From: Candidatus Levyibacteriota bacterium
GTDB lineage: Bacteria; Patescibacteriota; Microgenomatia; Levybacterales; UBA12049
Direction of reading: 5' to 3'
Length of the DNA: 41,451 nucleotides
Assembly (NCBI GenBank): GCA_013816255.1
Contig: JACDET010000009.1
Coordinates: 979-42,429, forward strand
In this document: positions 1-8,204 of the stretch, one piece after another
Position numbering within the stretch: the first letter of the stretch is position 1
Layout: each line of letters begins with the position of its first letter
Notes under the pieces: model-generated
Told to the model about the DNA's origin: nothing
The model's input: only the letters and a program-made list of their open reading frames with translations
Databases searched by the model: none
Translations under genes and position numbers: made by a program

Positions 1-387
1 GTTCGTAAGCTTCAGGCAGAAGGGAAACGAGTTGCTATGGTTGGAGATGGTATCAATGACGCTCCTGCCATTGCTGCTGCAGATATTGGCATTGCTATGG
101 GAACAGGAACAGATATTGCTATCGAAGCTGCTGATATAACACTTATCAATAAAGACTTACGAAGTGTCGCTGCTGCCTTTGAATTATCAAAGAAAACGAT
201 GCGGACAATACGACTTAATCTTTTCTGGGCATTTGGATATAACATAGTTCTCATTCCTGTCGCAATGGGTGTGTTATATCCCTTTGGCGGGCCACTCCTT
301 AATCCTATTTTTGCATCAGTTGCAATGGCGAGTAGTTCAATATCTGTCGTTGCCAATTCGTTACTTTTAAAGCGGGTGAAAATATAA
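1..387 (+). CDS. copA: Heavy-metal P1B-type ATPase, C-terminal part (probably copper)
   Basis: The gene runs in from the left edge; the frame is open from base 1 and the ORF-track Met at 37 is internal. Visible are the P-type ATPase hinge motif VGDGINDAP, then [19 protein letters not shown], then two hydrophobic segments near the end, which is the normal C-terminus of CopA-like P1B ATPases. Such pumps export Cu(I) or related metals at the cost of ATP. The metal-selecting CPC helix lies outside the window, so copper is inferred from the DUF305, cupredoxin and HMA neighbours. The stop lies 2 nt before the next gene, so the two are probably cotranscribed. Confidence 0.9.
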   Translation, partial: VRKLQAEGKRVAMVGDGINDAPAIAAADIGIAMGTGTDIAIEAADITLINKDLRSVAAAFELSKKTMRTIRLNLFWAFGYNIVLIPVAMGVLYPFGGPLLNPIFASVAMASSSISVVANSLLLKRVKI

Positions 388-389
388 TT

Positions 390-1289
390 ATGAATAGAAA
401 AATATTTAATATAATGCTTGTGGTGGTGCTTCTTATTGGAAGCGGCCTTATTTGGCTTAACACTACAACGAAAGGTTCAAATACGCAAAAGCACGTTAAT
501 CAGGAATTAATCCCTGCAGATGCTATAACTCATGGTCATGGGTTAAGTGTCGATGTGAATGATCCAAATAAGCTTTATATTGCTACGCATCACGGGTTGA
601 TGGTTTTGGTCAATGACAAAGATCTGTATAGTCTTAGTAATAAAAAAGATGATTATATGGGATTTTCACCAAATCCTACTAATCCCCAAATTCTTTATAG
701 TAGCGGGCATCCAGAATCAGGAGGAAATATTGGTTTTCAAAGATCGCAAGACGGTGGTTACACTTGGGAGAAAATTTCTGATGGAGTCAATGGTCCGGTA
801 GACTTTCATGCAATGGCAGTGAGCCCATCTAATCCAAAGGTTATCTATGGTTGGTATAAAGGAGCCTTGCAACGAACAAATGATGAAGGAAGAAATTGGA
901 ATATCGTCAGTATGACAAGCTCTCCTATAGTCAATTTAGCTGTTGACCCAAAGAATGAAAATATTCTTTATGCCGCTAGCCCTCAAGGATTAATGATCAG
1001 CAAAAACGCAGGGAGGGATTGGATTACCGTATTGGAAGGATACGTCTCAGCAATTGCAATTAATCCGGCAGATTCAAATGAAATTATTACCTATTCTGAA
1101 AAGCATCAGCTTGCTCGAAGTAATGACGGAGGGGAAAATTGGGAAACGCTACAAATTGAACTCGGAGACGAATCACCGTTATATATTTCTTATAGCGCTC
1201 AAGAGTCGAAAATCATCTATCTGCTTACAGAAAAAAATAGTATCTATAAAAGTACGGATAGTGCAAAATCATGGGAAAAAATCCGGTAA
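390..1289 (+). CDS. BNR-repeat beta-propeller protein, membrane-anchored
   Basis: 299 aa. An N-terminal hydrophobic segment (residues about 5-24) acts as signal anchor, so the rest should face outside. At least five Asp-box motifs of the S/N-x-D-x-G-x-x-W type are visible (SQDGGYTW, NDEGRNW, SKNAGRDW, SNDGGENW, STDSAKSW), spaced as in sortilin/BNR propellers. It resembles the F510_1955-type proteins annotated as glycosyl hydrolases, but no catalytic residues can be assigned and a binding or scaffold role is equally possible. It lies 2 nt after the P1B ATPase stop, so a metal-stress role is likely by context. Confidence 0.75.
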   Translation: MNRKIFNIMLVVVLLIGSGLIWLNTTTKGSNTQKHVNQELIPADAITHGHGLSVDVNDPNKLYIATHHGLMVLVNDKDLYSLSNKKDDYMGFSPNPTNPQILYSSGHPESGGNIGFQRSQDGGYTWEKISDGVNGPVDFHAMAVSPSNPKVIYGWYKGALQRTNDEGRNWNIVSMTSSPIVNLAVDPKNENILYAASPQGLMISKNAGRDWITVLEGYVSAIAINPADSNEIITYSEKHQLARSNDGGENWETLQIELGDESPLYISYSAQESKIIYLLTEKNSIYKSTDSAKSWEKIR

Positions 1290-1305
1290 CTAATACAGTC
1301 AATAT

Positions 1306-1506
1306 TCAATGAACCAAACCTTGCGGTAAAGAAAAATAGAATATGCTTCCTTTTCCTTTTTCACTCTCAACCCACATTTTTCCATTGTGGATTTTTATGA
1401 TTTCTGCTGCAATATGTAGTCCAAGCCCAAAACCAGAAATCTTCCGAACTTCTTATTTTTTGTCTCCATGAAAATCAGACTTACTCTTAAATAAAGTAAA
1501 TAGCAT
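1306..1506 (-). pseudogene. Histidine kinase C-terminal remnant (HATPase_c)
   Basis: Read on the minus strand this stretch gives MLFTLFKSKSDFHGDKK, an in-frame stop, then EVRKISGFGLGLHIAAEI and an ending KGKGSIFYFSLPQGLVH. That is the G box and C-terminus of a histidine kinase ATPase domain. It closely parallels the end of the intact kinase at 31695-33818 (GFGLGLYISAEIVKRHGG, KGKGSTFCFTIP). Only about 65 codons survive, interrupted by TAA, with no upstream kinase domains. It is too broken for the ORF track. It is probably the residue of a deleted sensor kinase gene of the metal block. Confidence 0.8.
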
Positions 1507-1573
1507 CCTTACACAATGCATATTAATACTCAGGAATATACGTGTACAATGAGATCATAAGTAGGTGGATGAA

Positions 1574-2203
1574 ATGAAACAAAATGATAAATTAATATAT
1601 GGTATTGTTGGCGCACTGATTGGCGGTATTATTGTGTGGTTCGTGGCAGGTAATGTTGCAAACGGTACTATGATGGGAACGCGAAATCAAAATAATATGA
1701 GTAATACTTCCCAAGGAAATATGATGGCGGGCAATATTGACCGTCGCTTTATTGAGCAGATGATTCCACATCACGAAAGTGCTATTACTATGGCAAAACT
1801 TGCACAAACAAAAGCACAGAGACCTGAGGTAAAACAGTTAGCAAATAACATTATTGATTCTCAAGGAAAAGAGATAATCTTAATGGAAGATTGGTATAAG
1901 ACTTGGTATGGGAGTGATGTGCCAAAATCTGATCAAGCAGGAAATCAACATGGGATGATGGGAAATAATTCTGGAATGATGGGTGATTCATCTGATATGA
2001 CTAAACTTGAACAAGCAGAAGATTTTGATAAAGTATTTGTTGAAGAAATGATCCCACATCATCAGATGGCAGTGATGATGGCAACTATGCTTAAAAGTGG
2101 AACAGAGCGAATTGAAATGAAAAAGCTTGCTGATGACATCAGCAAATCACAAACGCAAGAGATTGATCAAATGCAACAATGGTTAAATGATTGGGAAAAG
2201 TAA
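1574..2203 (+). CDS. DUF305 protein, membrane-anchored, two DUF305 copies
   Basis: The track starts at a GTG (1565), but the ATG at 1574 has AGGTGG 5 nt upstream and is preferred (209 aa). A single N-terminal membrane segment (IYGIVGALIGGIIVWFVAG) is followed by two DUF305 units, each with the signature M-I-P-H-H: IEQMIPHHESAITMAKLA and VEEMIPHHQMAVMMA. A Met/Gly-rich linker (GMMGNNSGMMGDSSDM) separates them. DUF305 (ferritin-like fold) proteins are often found with copper resistance genes, and the His and Met residues suggest metal binding at the cell surface. The exact biochemical role is not established. Confidence 0.85.
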   Translation: MKQNDKLIYGIVGALIGGIIVWFVAGNVANGTMMGTRNQNNMSNTSQGNMMAGNIDRRFIEQMIPHHESAITMAKLAQTKAQRPEVKQLANNIIDSQGKEIILMEDWYKTWYGSDVPKSDQAGNQHGMMGNNSGMMGDSSDMTKLEQAEDFDKVFVEEMIPHHQMAVMMATMLKSGTERIEMKKLADDISKSQTQEIDQMQQWLNDWEK

Positions 2204-2234
2204 ATAAAAACAGATAACAGTATTCTGTTTTTAT
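2204..2234. terminator. Terminator hairpin between convergent genes
   Basis: ATAAAAACAG and CTGTTTTTAT form a 10-bp perfect stem around an 11-nt loop, with A-rich and T-rich flanks on the two sides. It sits directly after the DUF305 stop and before the end of the convergent hydrolase gene, so it may serve both strands. The stem is A/T rich and therefore weak. Confidence 0.6.
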
Positions 2235-2255
2235 CATTGATATATTGGCTCTATA

Positions 2256-3620
2256 TTAATTAGCAACTTCAAATAAGTTTTTACAATTTGAATCAGGAGA
2301 TTTCCCTTTGCGGATATTTTGCATCCACAACAAGCTATCTTTGAAACTATTTTGTCTCACAGTAAAATGATTTGTATTTGGATATTCGTTATAGATAACA
2401 GGATTCCCTGAAGCACATAATTTCCTCGTAACATCTTTCACCGTTTGTGCGGAAACTATCGTATCTGAATCTCCCTGTAAAATGAGTTGGGGTATAGTGC
2501 TTGCTTCCATACCGACATAATTTTTACTCAAACGTTCGCTAAACGCTGGATACTCTACGGCAAGTTTACCAGTGAATAGTACATCATGAAACGCAGGAGA
2601 ATAGATCTGTGTCGCGTCAGAGCCATAATAATTATAGATTCTATCGACACATAGGTTTGTAACATCTTGTTCAAGTGTCCCTGTCCATTTCTCGTTGAGA
2701 ACCGATAGAGGATCTATAACATCTTTACCATAGAGATCTGCATATGTATAAAGTATATAGGGAGCAAGCGCTGGTGCTTCTCTGAGGAGTGCCTCAACAT
2801 TTGATGCCGGAGCATAGGATACAATCCCGCGAATGGTTAATTCAGGAGCATACACTGGAGCATAATCTTTGGCCGCGATTGCTGCATGGCCGCCTTGTGA
2901 AAAACCAGCCAAAAAGATTGCTGAAGTTGGTTTGGCGTGGAGTAATTCACCCTCTGAGAATTTATACAATGAGCGTGCTGCATCTAACAACACTTTACTT
3001 TCCATCTCAGCATTGAAATAGTGATGGACTCTCTGCGGATTATTGAAACCTTCATAATCCGGGAAAACAACAATATATCCTTGGGATGCATACGCAAGCA
3101 TGTGAGCTCTATAGTTTGCCCAATTTGCCTCTTCAGGAACCTCATTTGAAGGCGCACATATATCTCCTATCCCTGTTGTCCCTGAGCCAAAAACATAGAG
3201 AGGAAATTCTGTCTCTTCCGTAACAGAAGGTATAAAGTATTGAGTCGTAATTGTAATCGGCTCTCCTTTCTCATCAGTGCTTTTAAATGTAATCACATAA
3301 CGGTTTACAGCATAGTATGGCTTGACTAGCTGTTCGCTAGGTAACGTCTGACTCATTAAAGCTGCAATAGCATCGTGGGTAAATGCATCTTCAAGTCTCG
3401 AAGTAAGAACTTCGCCCAGGTGGTTTTCTATTACAGGAGAAATAACCGGGTCGGAAATAGGAGATATTTTCTCAACGACAACGGACTTTGGAGCTAAAAC
3501 AAAACCCCAAAAAATACCCACAGCAACAATTAGAAAAATACCTGAAAGGATTTTTACTACTTTATTCCGTTTCTTTTCTTTTGTATGTTTTCTTTTATCA
3601 TGAAACTCGTAGTATTTCAC
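2256..3620 (-). CDS. Secreted or anchored alpha/beta hydrolase, secretory-lipase-like
   Basis: 454 aa. GTG start, with TATAAT 6 nt upstream (a leaderless layout). Basic N-terminus followed by a membrane segment near residues 22-44 (IFLIVAVGIFWGFVLAP), so the catalytic domain faces out. The nucleophile elbow GFSQGGHA lies near residue 241, a likely acid is in LILQGDSDTIV and the His in PNTNHFT. The pattern resembles the fungal/bacterial secretory lipase family (LIP, PF03583). Substrate is unknown: a lipid or other ester is expected. It sits between metal-handling genes but on the opposite strand, so it is probably an independent unit. Confidence 0.75.
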   Translation of the reverse strand: MKYYEFHDKRKHTKEKKRNKVVKILSGIFLIVAVGIFWGFVLAPKSVVVEKISPISDPVISPVIENHLGEVLTSRLEDAFTHDAIAALMSQTLPSEQLVKPYYAVNRYVITFKSTDEKGEPITITTQYFIPSVTEETEFPLYVFGSGTTGIGDICAPSNEVPEEANWANYRAHMLAYASQGYIVVFPDYEGFNNPQRVHHYFNAEMESKVLLDAARSLYKFSEGELLHAKPTSAIFLAGFSQGGHAAIAAKDYAPVYAPELTIRGIVSYAPASNVEALLREAPALAPYILYTYADLYGKDVIDPLSVLNEKWTGTLEQDVTNLCVDRIYNYYGSDATQIYSPAFHDVLFTGKLAVEYPAFSERLSKNYVGMEASTIPQLILQGDSDTIVSAQTVKDVTRKLCASGNPVIYNEYPNTNHFTVRQNSFKDSLLWMQNIRKGKSPDSNCKNLFEVAN

Positions 3621-3777
3621 TGATACATTATATACTCCACGTAAATCTTTTTACAAATAACGTCGTATGCCTTGTTATGCTTCATTGTTTTTTATATCTT
3701 CTATCCGCTTCACATAACACGCATACTCAATAACTTTGTAATATCTTGCTTTACATGGTATTATAAGGGTACTACTA

Positions 3778-4491
3778 ATGAATAAAAAATTACTTGTATT
3801 CGTATCAAAAATTCCTGGATGGTTATCAACTGCTGAAGGGAGCTTTCTTGAACAATCCACAAAAAAAACTGCGAGATTAGAAGGAACTGTTGTTGAAATT
3901 GGGAGCTTTTGTGGTAAATCAACTATTTGGCTTGCGCAAGGTAAAAATAAAGTCTATGCAATAGATCCGCATAAAGGCAACGTCGGAGAAGACGAGAAGT
4001 ATCCTCCTACCTATAAAACATTTATAAAAAATCTCCAAACAGCCAACGTCCGCACATCAGTTGTTCCACTTGTCAAAACATCAGAAGAAGCTGCCACGAA
4101 ATGGAATAAAAAGATAAAAGTTCTTTTCATTGATGGTCTTCATGATGAAAAGAACGCGGGACGTGACTTTGAGCTTTGGAGTAAGCACGTAGTCAATGGT
4201 GGTGTCATAGCAATACATGACAGTTTTAAAAAATGGTGCGGATCAGAAAAAACTGCTATTAAGATGATTATTAATTCACCACATTTCTATAAGATAGGTG
4301 CTGTCGGATCCATAGTATATGGTATAAAAGGGAGAGGTACTATGCTTCAAAGATTACAAAAATCTTTTTACAGAATAGTTCTCTTAATTGCTATCTATTT
4401 GAACCGCTTAAAAATCACTTTCTTTCATTTTCCAAAGATTATTAAAACGCAATTAACAGTCTCAGTACTTATTAACTTGATTACTCTTTAG
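3778..4491 (+). CDS. Class I SAM-dependent methyltransferase (Methyltransf_24-like)
   Basis: 237 aa. SAM-binding motif I reads VVEIGSFCGKSTIWLAQG (residues about 38-55). An acidic strand end (VYAIDPHKG) follows, and LFIDGLHDEKNAGRDFELW plus GGVIAIHDSF match the Methyltransf_24 group, which includes sugar and macrocin-type O-methyltransferases. The last 60 residues are hydrophobic and basic (FYRIVLLIAIYLNRLKITFF) and may tether it to the membrane. The stop codon directly abuts the ATG of the next gene, so the two are translationally coupled. The acceptor molecule is unknown. Confidence 0.75.
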   Translation: MNKKLLVFVSKIPGWLSTAEGSFLEQSTKKTARLEGTVVEIGSFCGKSTIWLAQGKNKVYAIDPHKGNVGEDEKYPPTYKTFIKNLQTANVRTSVVPLVKTSEEAATKWNKKIKVLFIDGLHDEKNAGRDFELWSKHVVNGGVIAIHDSFKKWCGSEKTAIKMIINSPHFYKIGAVGSIVYGIKGRGTMLQRLQKSFYRIVLLIAIYLNRLKITFFHFPKIIKTQLTVSVLINLITL

Positions 4492-5541
4492 ATGAATTTA
4501 GTAACAATATTTTTAACAGGTCTATTTACCGGAGCATTAACATGTATTGCCGTCCAAGGGGGTCTCCTGGCCGCAACAATTGCGCAACGGCATGAACAAT
4601 CGTTACAAGAAAAAACCAAAAAAACAGGCAAAGCTCTCCCGATCCTTTCTTTCTTAGCTGCCAAGCTTGTGGCCTATACAATCCTTGGATTATTACTTGG
4701 ATGGTTTGGTTCTTTTTTCCAGTTATCACTTACTGCCAATATAATTTTGCAATTGGCTGTGGGTATTTTTATGCTGGGAACCGCGGGAAATTTACTGAAT
4801 ATCCATCCACTATTTCGTTACTTTATTCTTCAACCACCACGATTTTTGACACGGCTTGTGAGGAAAGAATCAAAAAGTAAAAGTATTATGGCACCAGCAA
4901 TTCTTGGTGCTTTTACTGTATTTATTCCATGTGGTGCGACACAAGCCATGATGGCACTTGCGATTGCCTCAGGTAATCCATTATCAGGAGCTGCAATTAT
5001 GTTTGCCTTTGTCCTTGGTACTTCGCCACTATTCTTTCTCTTTGGCTATTTGGCAACACGGCTTGGTGAAAGTATGCAACAGAAATTTACTAAAGTCGCA
5101 GCATACGCGCTTATCTTGCTTGCAGTCTTCAATCTCAATAACGTGCTCGCGCTTACAGGAAGCAAAGTGACGCTTGAGAGTTTTGGTAAAGAAGTTTACT
5201 GCGCACTTAGCTATTGTGAGAATTATTCGGCATATGCGAGTAGTGGAATTCCCAAAGATATAAAAGTGCTGCCTGTTGATAAAGCAACGATTACTATTGA
5301 AGAGACAGGATATAATCCAGATAACCTAACAGTGAAAGCTGGAACTGAAGTCACACTGAATCTGAAAAACGTCGGAGGAGGAGGATGTACACAAGCATTT
5401 ACAGTACCTTCACTGAACATTCAAAAAATTGTTCCGATCGGTGCATCAGATAAAATTACATTTACTGCACCAACTGAACCAGGAGAACTTGCTTTTATGT
5501 GCAGCATGGGAATGTATCGGGGGACAATAAACGTTATATGA
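4492..5541 (+). CDS. TauE/SafE (DsbD-like) membrane protein fused to a cupredoxin domain
   Basis: 349 aa. Residues 1-225 hold about six membrane helices of the UreH/DsbD_2-like type (TGLFTGALTCIAVQGGLLAA; LGAFTVFIPCGATQAMMALA), each half with a conserved Cys. Residues about 260-349 form a cupredoxin-like domain: EETGYNPDNLTVKAGTEVTL, then GGGCTQAF and ELAFMCSMGMYRG. The usual His ligand positions are partly replaced (Cys and Gln), so metal ligation may differ from plastocyanin. Fusions of this type are found with copper P-type ATPases and HMA chaperones. It overlaps the downstream HMA gene by 4 nt, strong evidence of joint function in periplasm-side metal delivery. Confidence 0.85.
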   Translation: MNLVTIFLTGLFTGALTCIAVQGGLLAATIAQRHEQSLQEKTKKTGKALPILSFLAAKLVAYTILGLLLGWFGSFFQLSLTANIILQLAVGIFMLGTAGNLLNIHPLFRYFILQPPRFLTRLVRKESKSKSIMAPAILGAFTVFIPCGATQAMMALAIASGNPLSGAAIMFAFVLGTSPLFFLFGYLATRLGESMQQKFTKVAAYALILLAVFNLNNVLALTGSKVTLESFGKEVYCALSYCENYSAYASSGIPKDIKVLPVDKATITIEETGYNPDNLTVKAGTEVTLNLKNVGGGGCTQAFTVPSLNIQKIVPIGASDKITFTAPTEPGELAFMCSMGMYRGTINVI

Positions 5542-5756
5542 AAAAGATTACGTTAAAAATTAATGGCATGCATTGTGTGAGTTGTGCTATGACTATTGAT
5601 GGAGATTTAGAAGAGTATGTCTCAGGTGTCAAATCCGCGAAAACAAACTATGCAAAACAAGAATGTGAAGTTGCATTTGATGAGACCAAAGCATCTGTTG
5701 CACGTATTACAAAACAAATAAAACAAACAGGCTATACATCAGAGATTACTTCATAA
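5538..5756 (+). CDS. copZ: Heavy-metal-associated (HMA) protein, CopZ-like
   Basis: 72 aa. The track start (5499) is too early. The ATG at 5538 overlaps the previous stop as ATGA and gives a normal HMA domain, MKKITLKINGMHCVSC. The metal-binding M-x-C-x-x-C loop is present (MHCVSC), followed by the usual beta-alpha-beta pattern and an ending KQIKQTGYTSEI. Such proteins carry Cu(I) in the cytosol to P1B ATPases. Here it is coupled to the TauE-cupredoxin gene rather than to the ATPase, about 5 kb away. Confidence 0.9.
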   Translation: MKKITLKINGMHCVSCAMTIDGDLEEYVSGVKSAKTNYAKQECEVAFDETKASVARITKQIKQTGYTSEITS

Positions 5757-5769
5757 CTATTCCTATACT

Positions 5770-7059
5770 GTGGCAACAAATCCAAAGCAATCATTTGCAT
5801 ATGACTCAATACTCAAAAAACTGACAGTACGTCATGCGGCATCTTTTCCTCAAGAAGTTTTTGATTATGCCGCCGATGTAGAGATTCTCGATATGTCCTA
5901 TGGACACATAACGTCGTTGCCGGATAGTATAGGAAAACTAACAAAACTGCGGATCGCTTTTTTATCACATAATGATTTTGAAGAAATGCCTGCGCAATTA
6001 GCATTTTGTGAGAATCTCGAAATGGTAGGGTTGAAATCATGCAAGATTAGCAGCATATCCGAGCATGCTCTTCCGACTAGTATTCGTGGATTGATTCTCA
6101 CGGACAATCGTCTTTCAAGTTTGCCGTCATCACTTGGTACATACACAAATCTACAAAAGTTAATGCTTGCTGGAAATCAATTACAGTCACTTCCCGAATC
6201 AATACTCATGTGTCAGAATCTGCAATTGCTTCGATTAGCTGGAAACAAATGTACTACTTCACCTGATTGGCTATTCCAGCTTCCTAAATTAGGTTGGTAT
6301 ACCGATGCTGGTAATCTATTTCATGGGACAGATAGAATACACGCCCAAGGGCTCAAAGAAATTTCTTGGAGGGACATTGTCTTTGGAGAAAAGTTGGGGG
6401 AGAGTGCCAATAATAAAGTGTACAAGGCAAAGTTATCTGGTGGTGAAGACGTTGCTGTAAAAATGTACGGCGCAGGAATAACGACAGATGGTGATCCTCT
6501 GGATGATATGAATGCATGTCTTCTTGCAGGAGTACACCCAAATATCATTGGCGGCATAGGAAAAATTGTTGATGCTCCAGAAAATGCACAAGGTCTTGTT
6601 ATGCCTTTGGTCCCAAACACGTTTAAAAAATTAGGCGATCCTCCAGACCTAAAGACATTGACAAGAGATGTCTATCCGCGTACAGAATCATTTTCGCTTC
6701 CGTACATACTGCAGGTTCTGAAAGATGTTGCATCAGCAATGCATCATTGTCACCGTAAAGGTATCATGCATGGCGATATCTATGCGCACAATGTGCTGAG
6801 TAGTCCTAGTGGTCAAAGTTATATCGGAGATTTCGGTGCAGCATCACTTTATAATCCAGAGACTGCGGGGGGGAAATTACGTGAGCAAGTAGATGTCAAA
6901 GGATTCGGATATTTGATCGAAGATCTTTTGAATAATTCGGTCGATGACCAAAACCAAAACACACAAAAAAAGCTTCAGGAGGTGCTGGAGAGATGTCTTG
7001 AGCCAAATGTAACGAATAGGCCGACATTTGCAGATATTCACGGATCATTATTACCTTAA
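5770..7059 (+). CDS. Leucine-rich-repeat protein kinase
   Basis: 429 aa from a GTG start 13 nt after the HMA stop. Residues about 30-190 carry LRR units of the L-x-x-L-x-L-x-x-N type (TSLPDSIGKLTKLRIAFLSH, LSSLPSSLGTYTNLQKLML). From about residue 203 a protein kinase domain begins: glycine-loop-like GEKLGESANNKVYKA, the lysine strand VAVKMY, catalytic loop MHGDIYAHNVL (HRD replaced by HGD) near residue 334, and metal motif GDFGAAS near 353. The HGD-x-YAHN signature matches LRR kinases known in proteobacteria such as Pseudomonas. All catalytic residues appear present, so it is probably active. Target unknown; no membrane segment is seen, so it is cytosolic. Confidence 0.85.
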   Translation: MATNPKQSFAYDSILKKLTVRHAASFPQEVFDYAADVEILDMSYGHITSLPDSIGKLTKLRIAFLSHNDFEEMPAQLAFCENLEMVGLKSCKISSISEHALPTSIRGLILTDNRLSSLPSSLGTYTNLQKLMLAGNQLQSLPESILMCQNLQLLRLAGNKCTTSPDWLFQLPKLGWYTDAGNLFHGTDRIHAQGLKEISWRDIVFGEKLGESANNKVYKAKLSGGEDVAVKMYGAGITTDGDPLDDMNACLLAGVHPNIIGGIGKIVDAPENAQGLVMPLVPNTFKKLGDPPDLKTLTRDVYPRTESFSLPYILQVLKDVASAMHHCHRKGIMHGDIYAHNVLSSPSGQSYIGDFGAASLYNPETAGGKLREQVDVKGFGYLIEDLLNNSVDDQNQNTQKKLQEVLERCLEPNVTNRPTFADIHGSLLP

Positions 7060-7082
7060 AGTTTTTTTGATATAATTTCTAT

Positions 7083-7370
7083 ATGGCTCTTAAAATCTGT
7101 AAAAATGGACATAGATTTGAAAAAAATAGTGCCTGTCTTGTGTGTCCTAAATGTTCTTCTGAAGAGATGAAGAATAAGTATGCGCAAGAACTTCCCTTTA
7201 TCGGTTCCCCTGCTTTCAGAGCTTTCGACAATAGTGGTATTGAAAAGCTTGCTGATCTAACCAAGTATACTGAAAAAGAATTATTAGCTCTGCATGGATT
7301 TGGTCCGAAAGCATTGGGGTTATTACGTGAGAGACTCAAAACAAAAAAATTATCTTTTGCCACAAAATAA
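7083..7370 (+). CDS. RNA polymerase alpha-CTD-like helix-hairpin-helix protein
   Basis: 95 aa. TATAAT lies 6 nt before the ATG. The N-terminus has a small Cys cluster (CKNGH, CLVCPKC) that may bind zinc. The C-terminal half (GIEKLADLTKYTEKELLALHGFGPKALGLLRERLK) is the HhH fold of the RNA polymerase alpha C-terminal domain, a DNA and protein contact module. Free-standing proteins of this kind are common in Firmicutes and Chloroflexi. Role unknown; DNA binding is likely. Confidence 0.75.
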   Translation: MALKICKNGHRFEKNSACLVCPKCSSEEMKNKYAQELPFIGSPAFRAFDNSGIEKLADLTKYTEKELLALHGFGPKALGLLRERLKTKKLSFATK

Positions 7371-7485
7371 TCATATGCTACTGCTGCAGGTGTTATTGCA
7401 CCTAAGCATTTTAGGGAATAACAAAGAATAATGGCTAATCAATCAATATACTGTCGTGGCAATCTGTGATCAGATAGCGCGATTC

Positions 7486-7515
7486 ATTGACATTTAGTGG
7501 GAATTTCTATATCAT
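7486..7515 (+). promoter_or_regulatory. Sigma70-type promoter of the 7522 gene
   Basis: A perfect TTGACA (7486-7491), 18-nt spacer and TATCAT (7510-7515) stand exactly 6 nt before an ATG. The promoter fixes the start at 7522 rather than the TTG at 7516 used by the ORF track and supports the reality of the orphan gene. Confidence 0.75.
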
Positions 7516-7521
7516 TTGCAC

Positions 7522-7887
7522 ATGATTGAAGGAATTAATGCATCAGGTAAGCCGGATATTTATCCTGGATATAGTGATGATGAAAGAGCAAAACAAGCAA
7601 AAAATCCATTAGATTATGTGAGAAGATATCCAAATCTTCTTACTAATGAGAGTGGGGTATTAGCTATGCTACGAGGTCGATCATCAGAACCTATGTCTCA
7701 TCCTGGCGCACTCCCTGTTGTACTATTAAGAAATGAGAAGTATACTATCGCAGATCTTGTGGGAGATCGAGGGATGGTGGTACCTAGGAAGGGTACTTCC
7801 GCTGATGACACACAAAAGTATCCTCTTGGAATGACAGTTGGAGAGTATGCAGAAAAAAAGCTTGGACCAAGGCCAGGTAAAAAATAA
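7522..7887 (+). CDS. Orphan protein, 121 aa
   Basis: Not recognised. Soluble, no membrane segment or signal. It is rich in Gly, Pro and charged residues (PDIYPGYSDDERAKQAKNP; VVPRKGTSADDTQKYPLGMT). A good sigma70-type promoter 6 nt upstream of the ATG argues that it is expressed. It stands alone between the alpha-CTD-like gene and a tRNA on the other strand. No function can be proposed. Confidence 0.6.
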   Translation: MIEGINASGKPDIYPGYSDDERAKQAKNPLDYVRRYPNLLTNESGVLAMLRGRSSEPMSHPGALPVVLLRNEKYTIADLVGDRGMVVPRKGTSADDTQKYPLGMTVGEYAEKKLGPRPGKK

Positions 7888-8002
7888 AAGACCGCGTATT
7901 TAAATAGTTTGTATTTTCTAGACGTGCAACAAAAAAATAGCGTCTCGTAAAAAATATGTTTTCGAAGAGATTCGAACTCTTCAGGTTACATTTACCTTCC
8001 AG

Positions 8003-8075
8003 TGCCCCGTGAGGGAATCGCACCCCCGACCCTCTGTTCCGAAGACAGATGCTCTATCTGCTGAGCTAACGGGGC
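8003..8075 (-). tRNA. tRNA-Arg (anticodon TCG)
   Basis: Minus strand reads GCCCCGTTAGCTCAGCAGAT, an anticodon arm TCTGT-CTTCGGA-ACAGA with anticodon TCG, a T arm with TGCGATT, and an acceptor ACGGGGC plus discriminator A. All four stems pair. CCA is not encoded (CTG follows), so it must be added after transcription. Confidence 0.93.
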
Positions 8076-8204
8076 AAATAATGCCTCTATGGCAATTTGC
8101 ACATCTAACTAATGCAATTCTAACAGACTGAAGATCTAAATTCAAAAGATAGTATTTACAAACTCTCCGTGCTTACCGTACAATGAGTATACTAGGTACC
8201 CATT

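Noticed and set aside
7387-7412. Terminator hairpin AGGTG/CACCT after the alpha-CTD-like gene
   Set aside because: Short stem and no T tract; not distinguishable from chance.
7958-7985. Possible second tRNA on the minus strand after tRNA-Arg (T-arm-like GAAGAG-TTCGAAT-CTCTTC)
   Set aside because: Only a T-arm-like hairpin is present; no D arm, anticodon arm or acceptor can be folded. At most a tRNA scrap or weak terminator.
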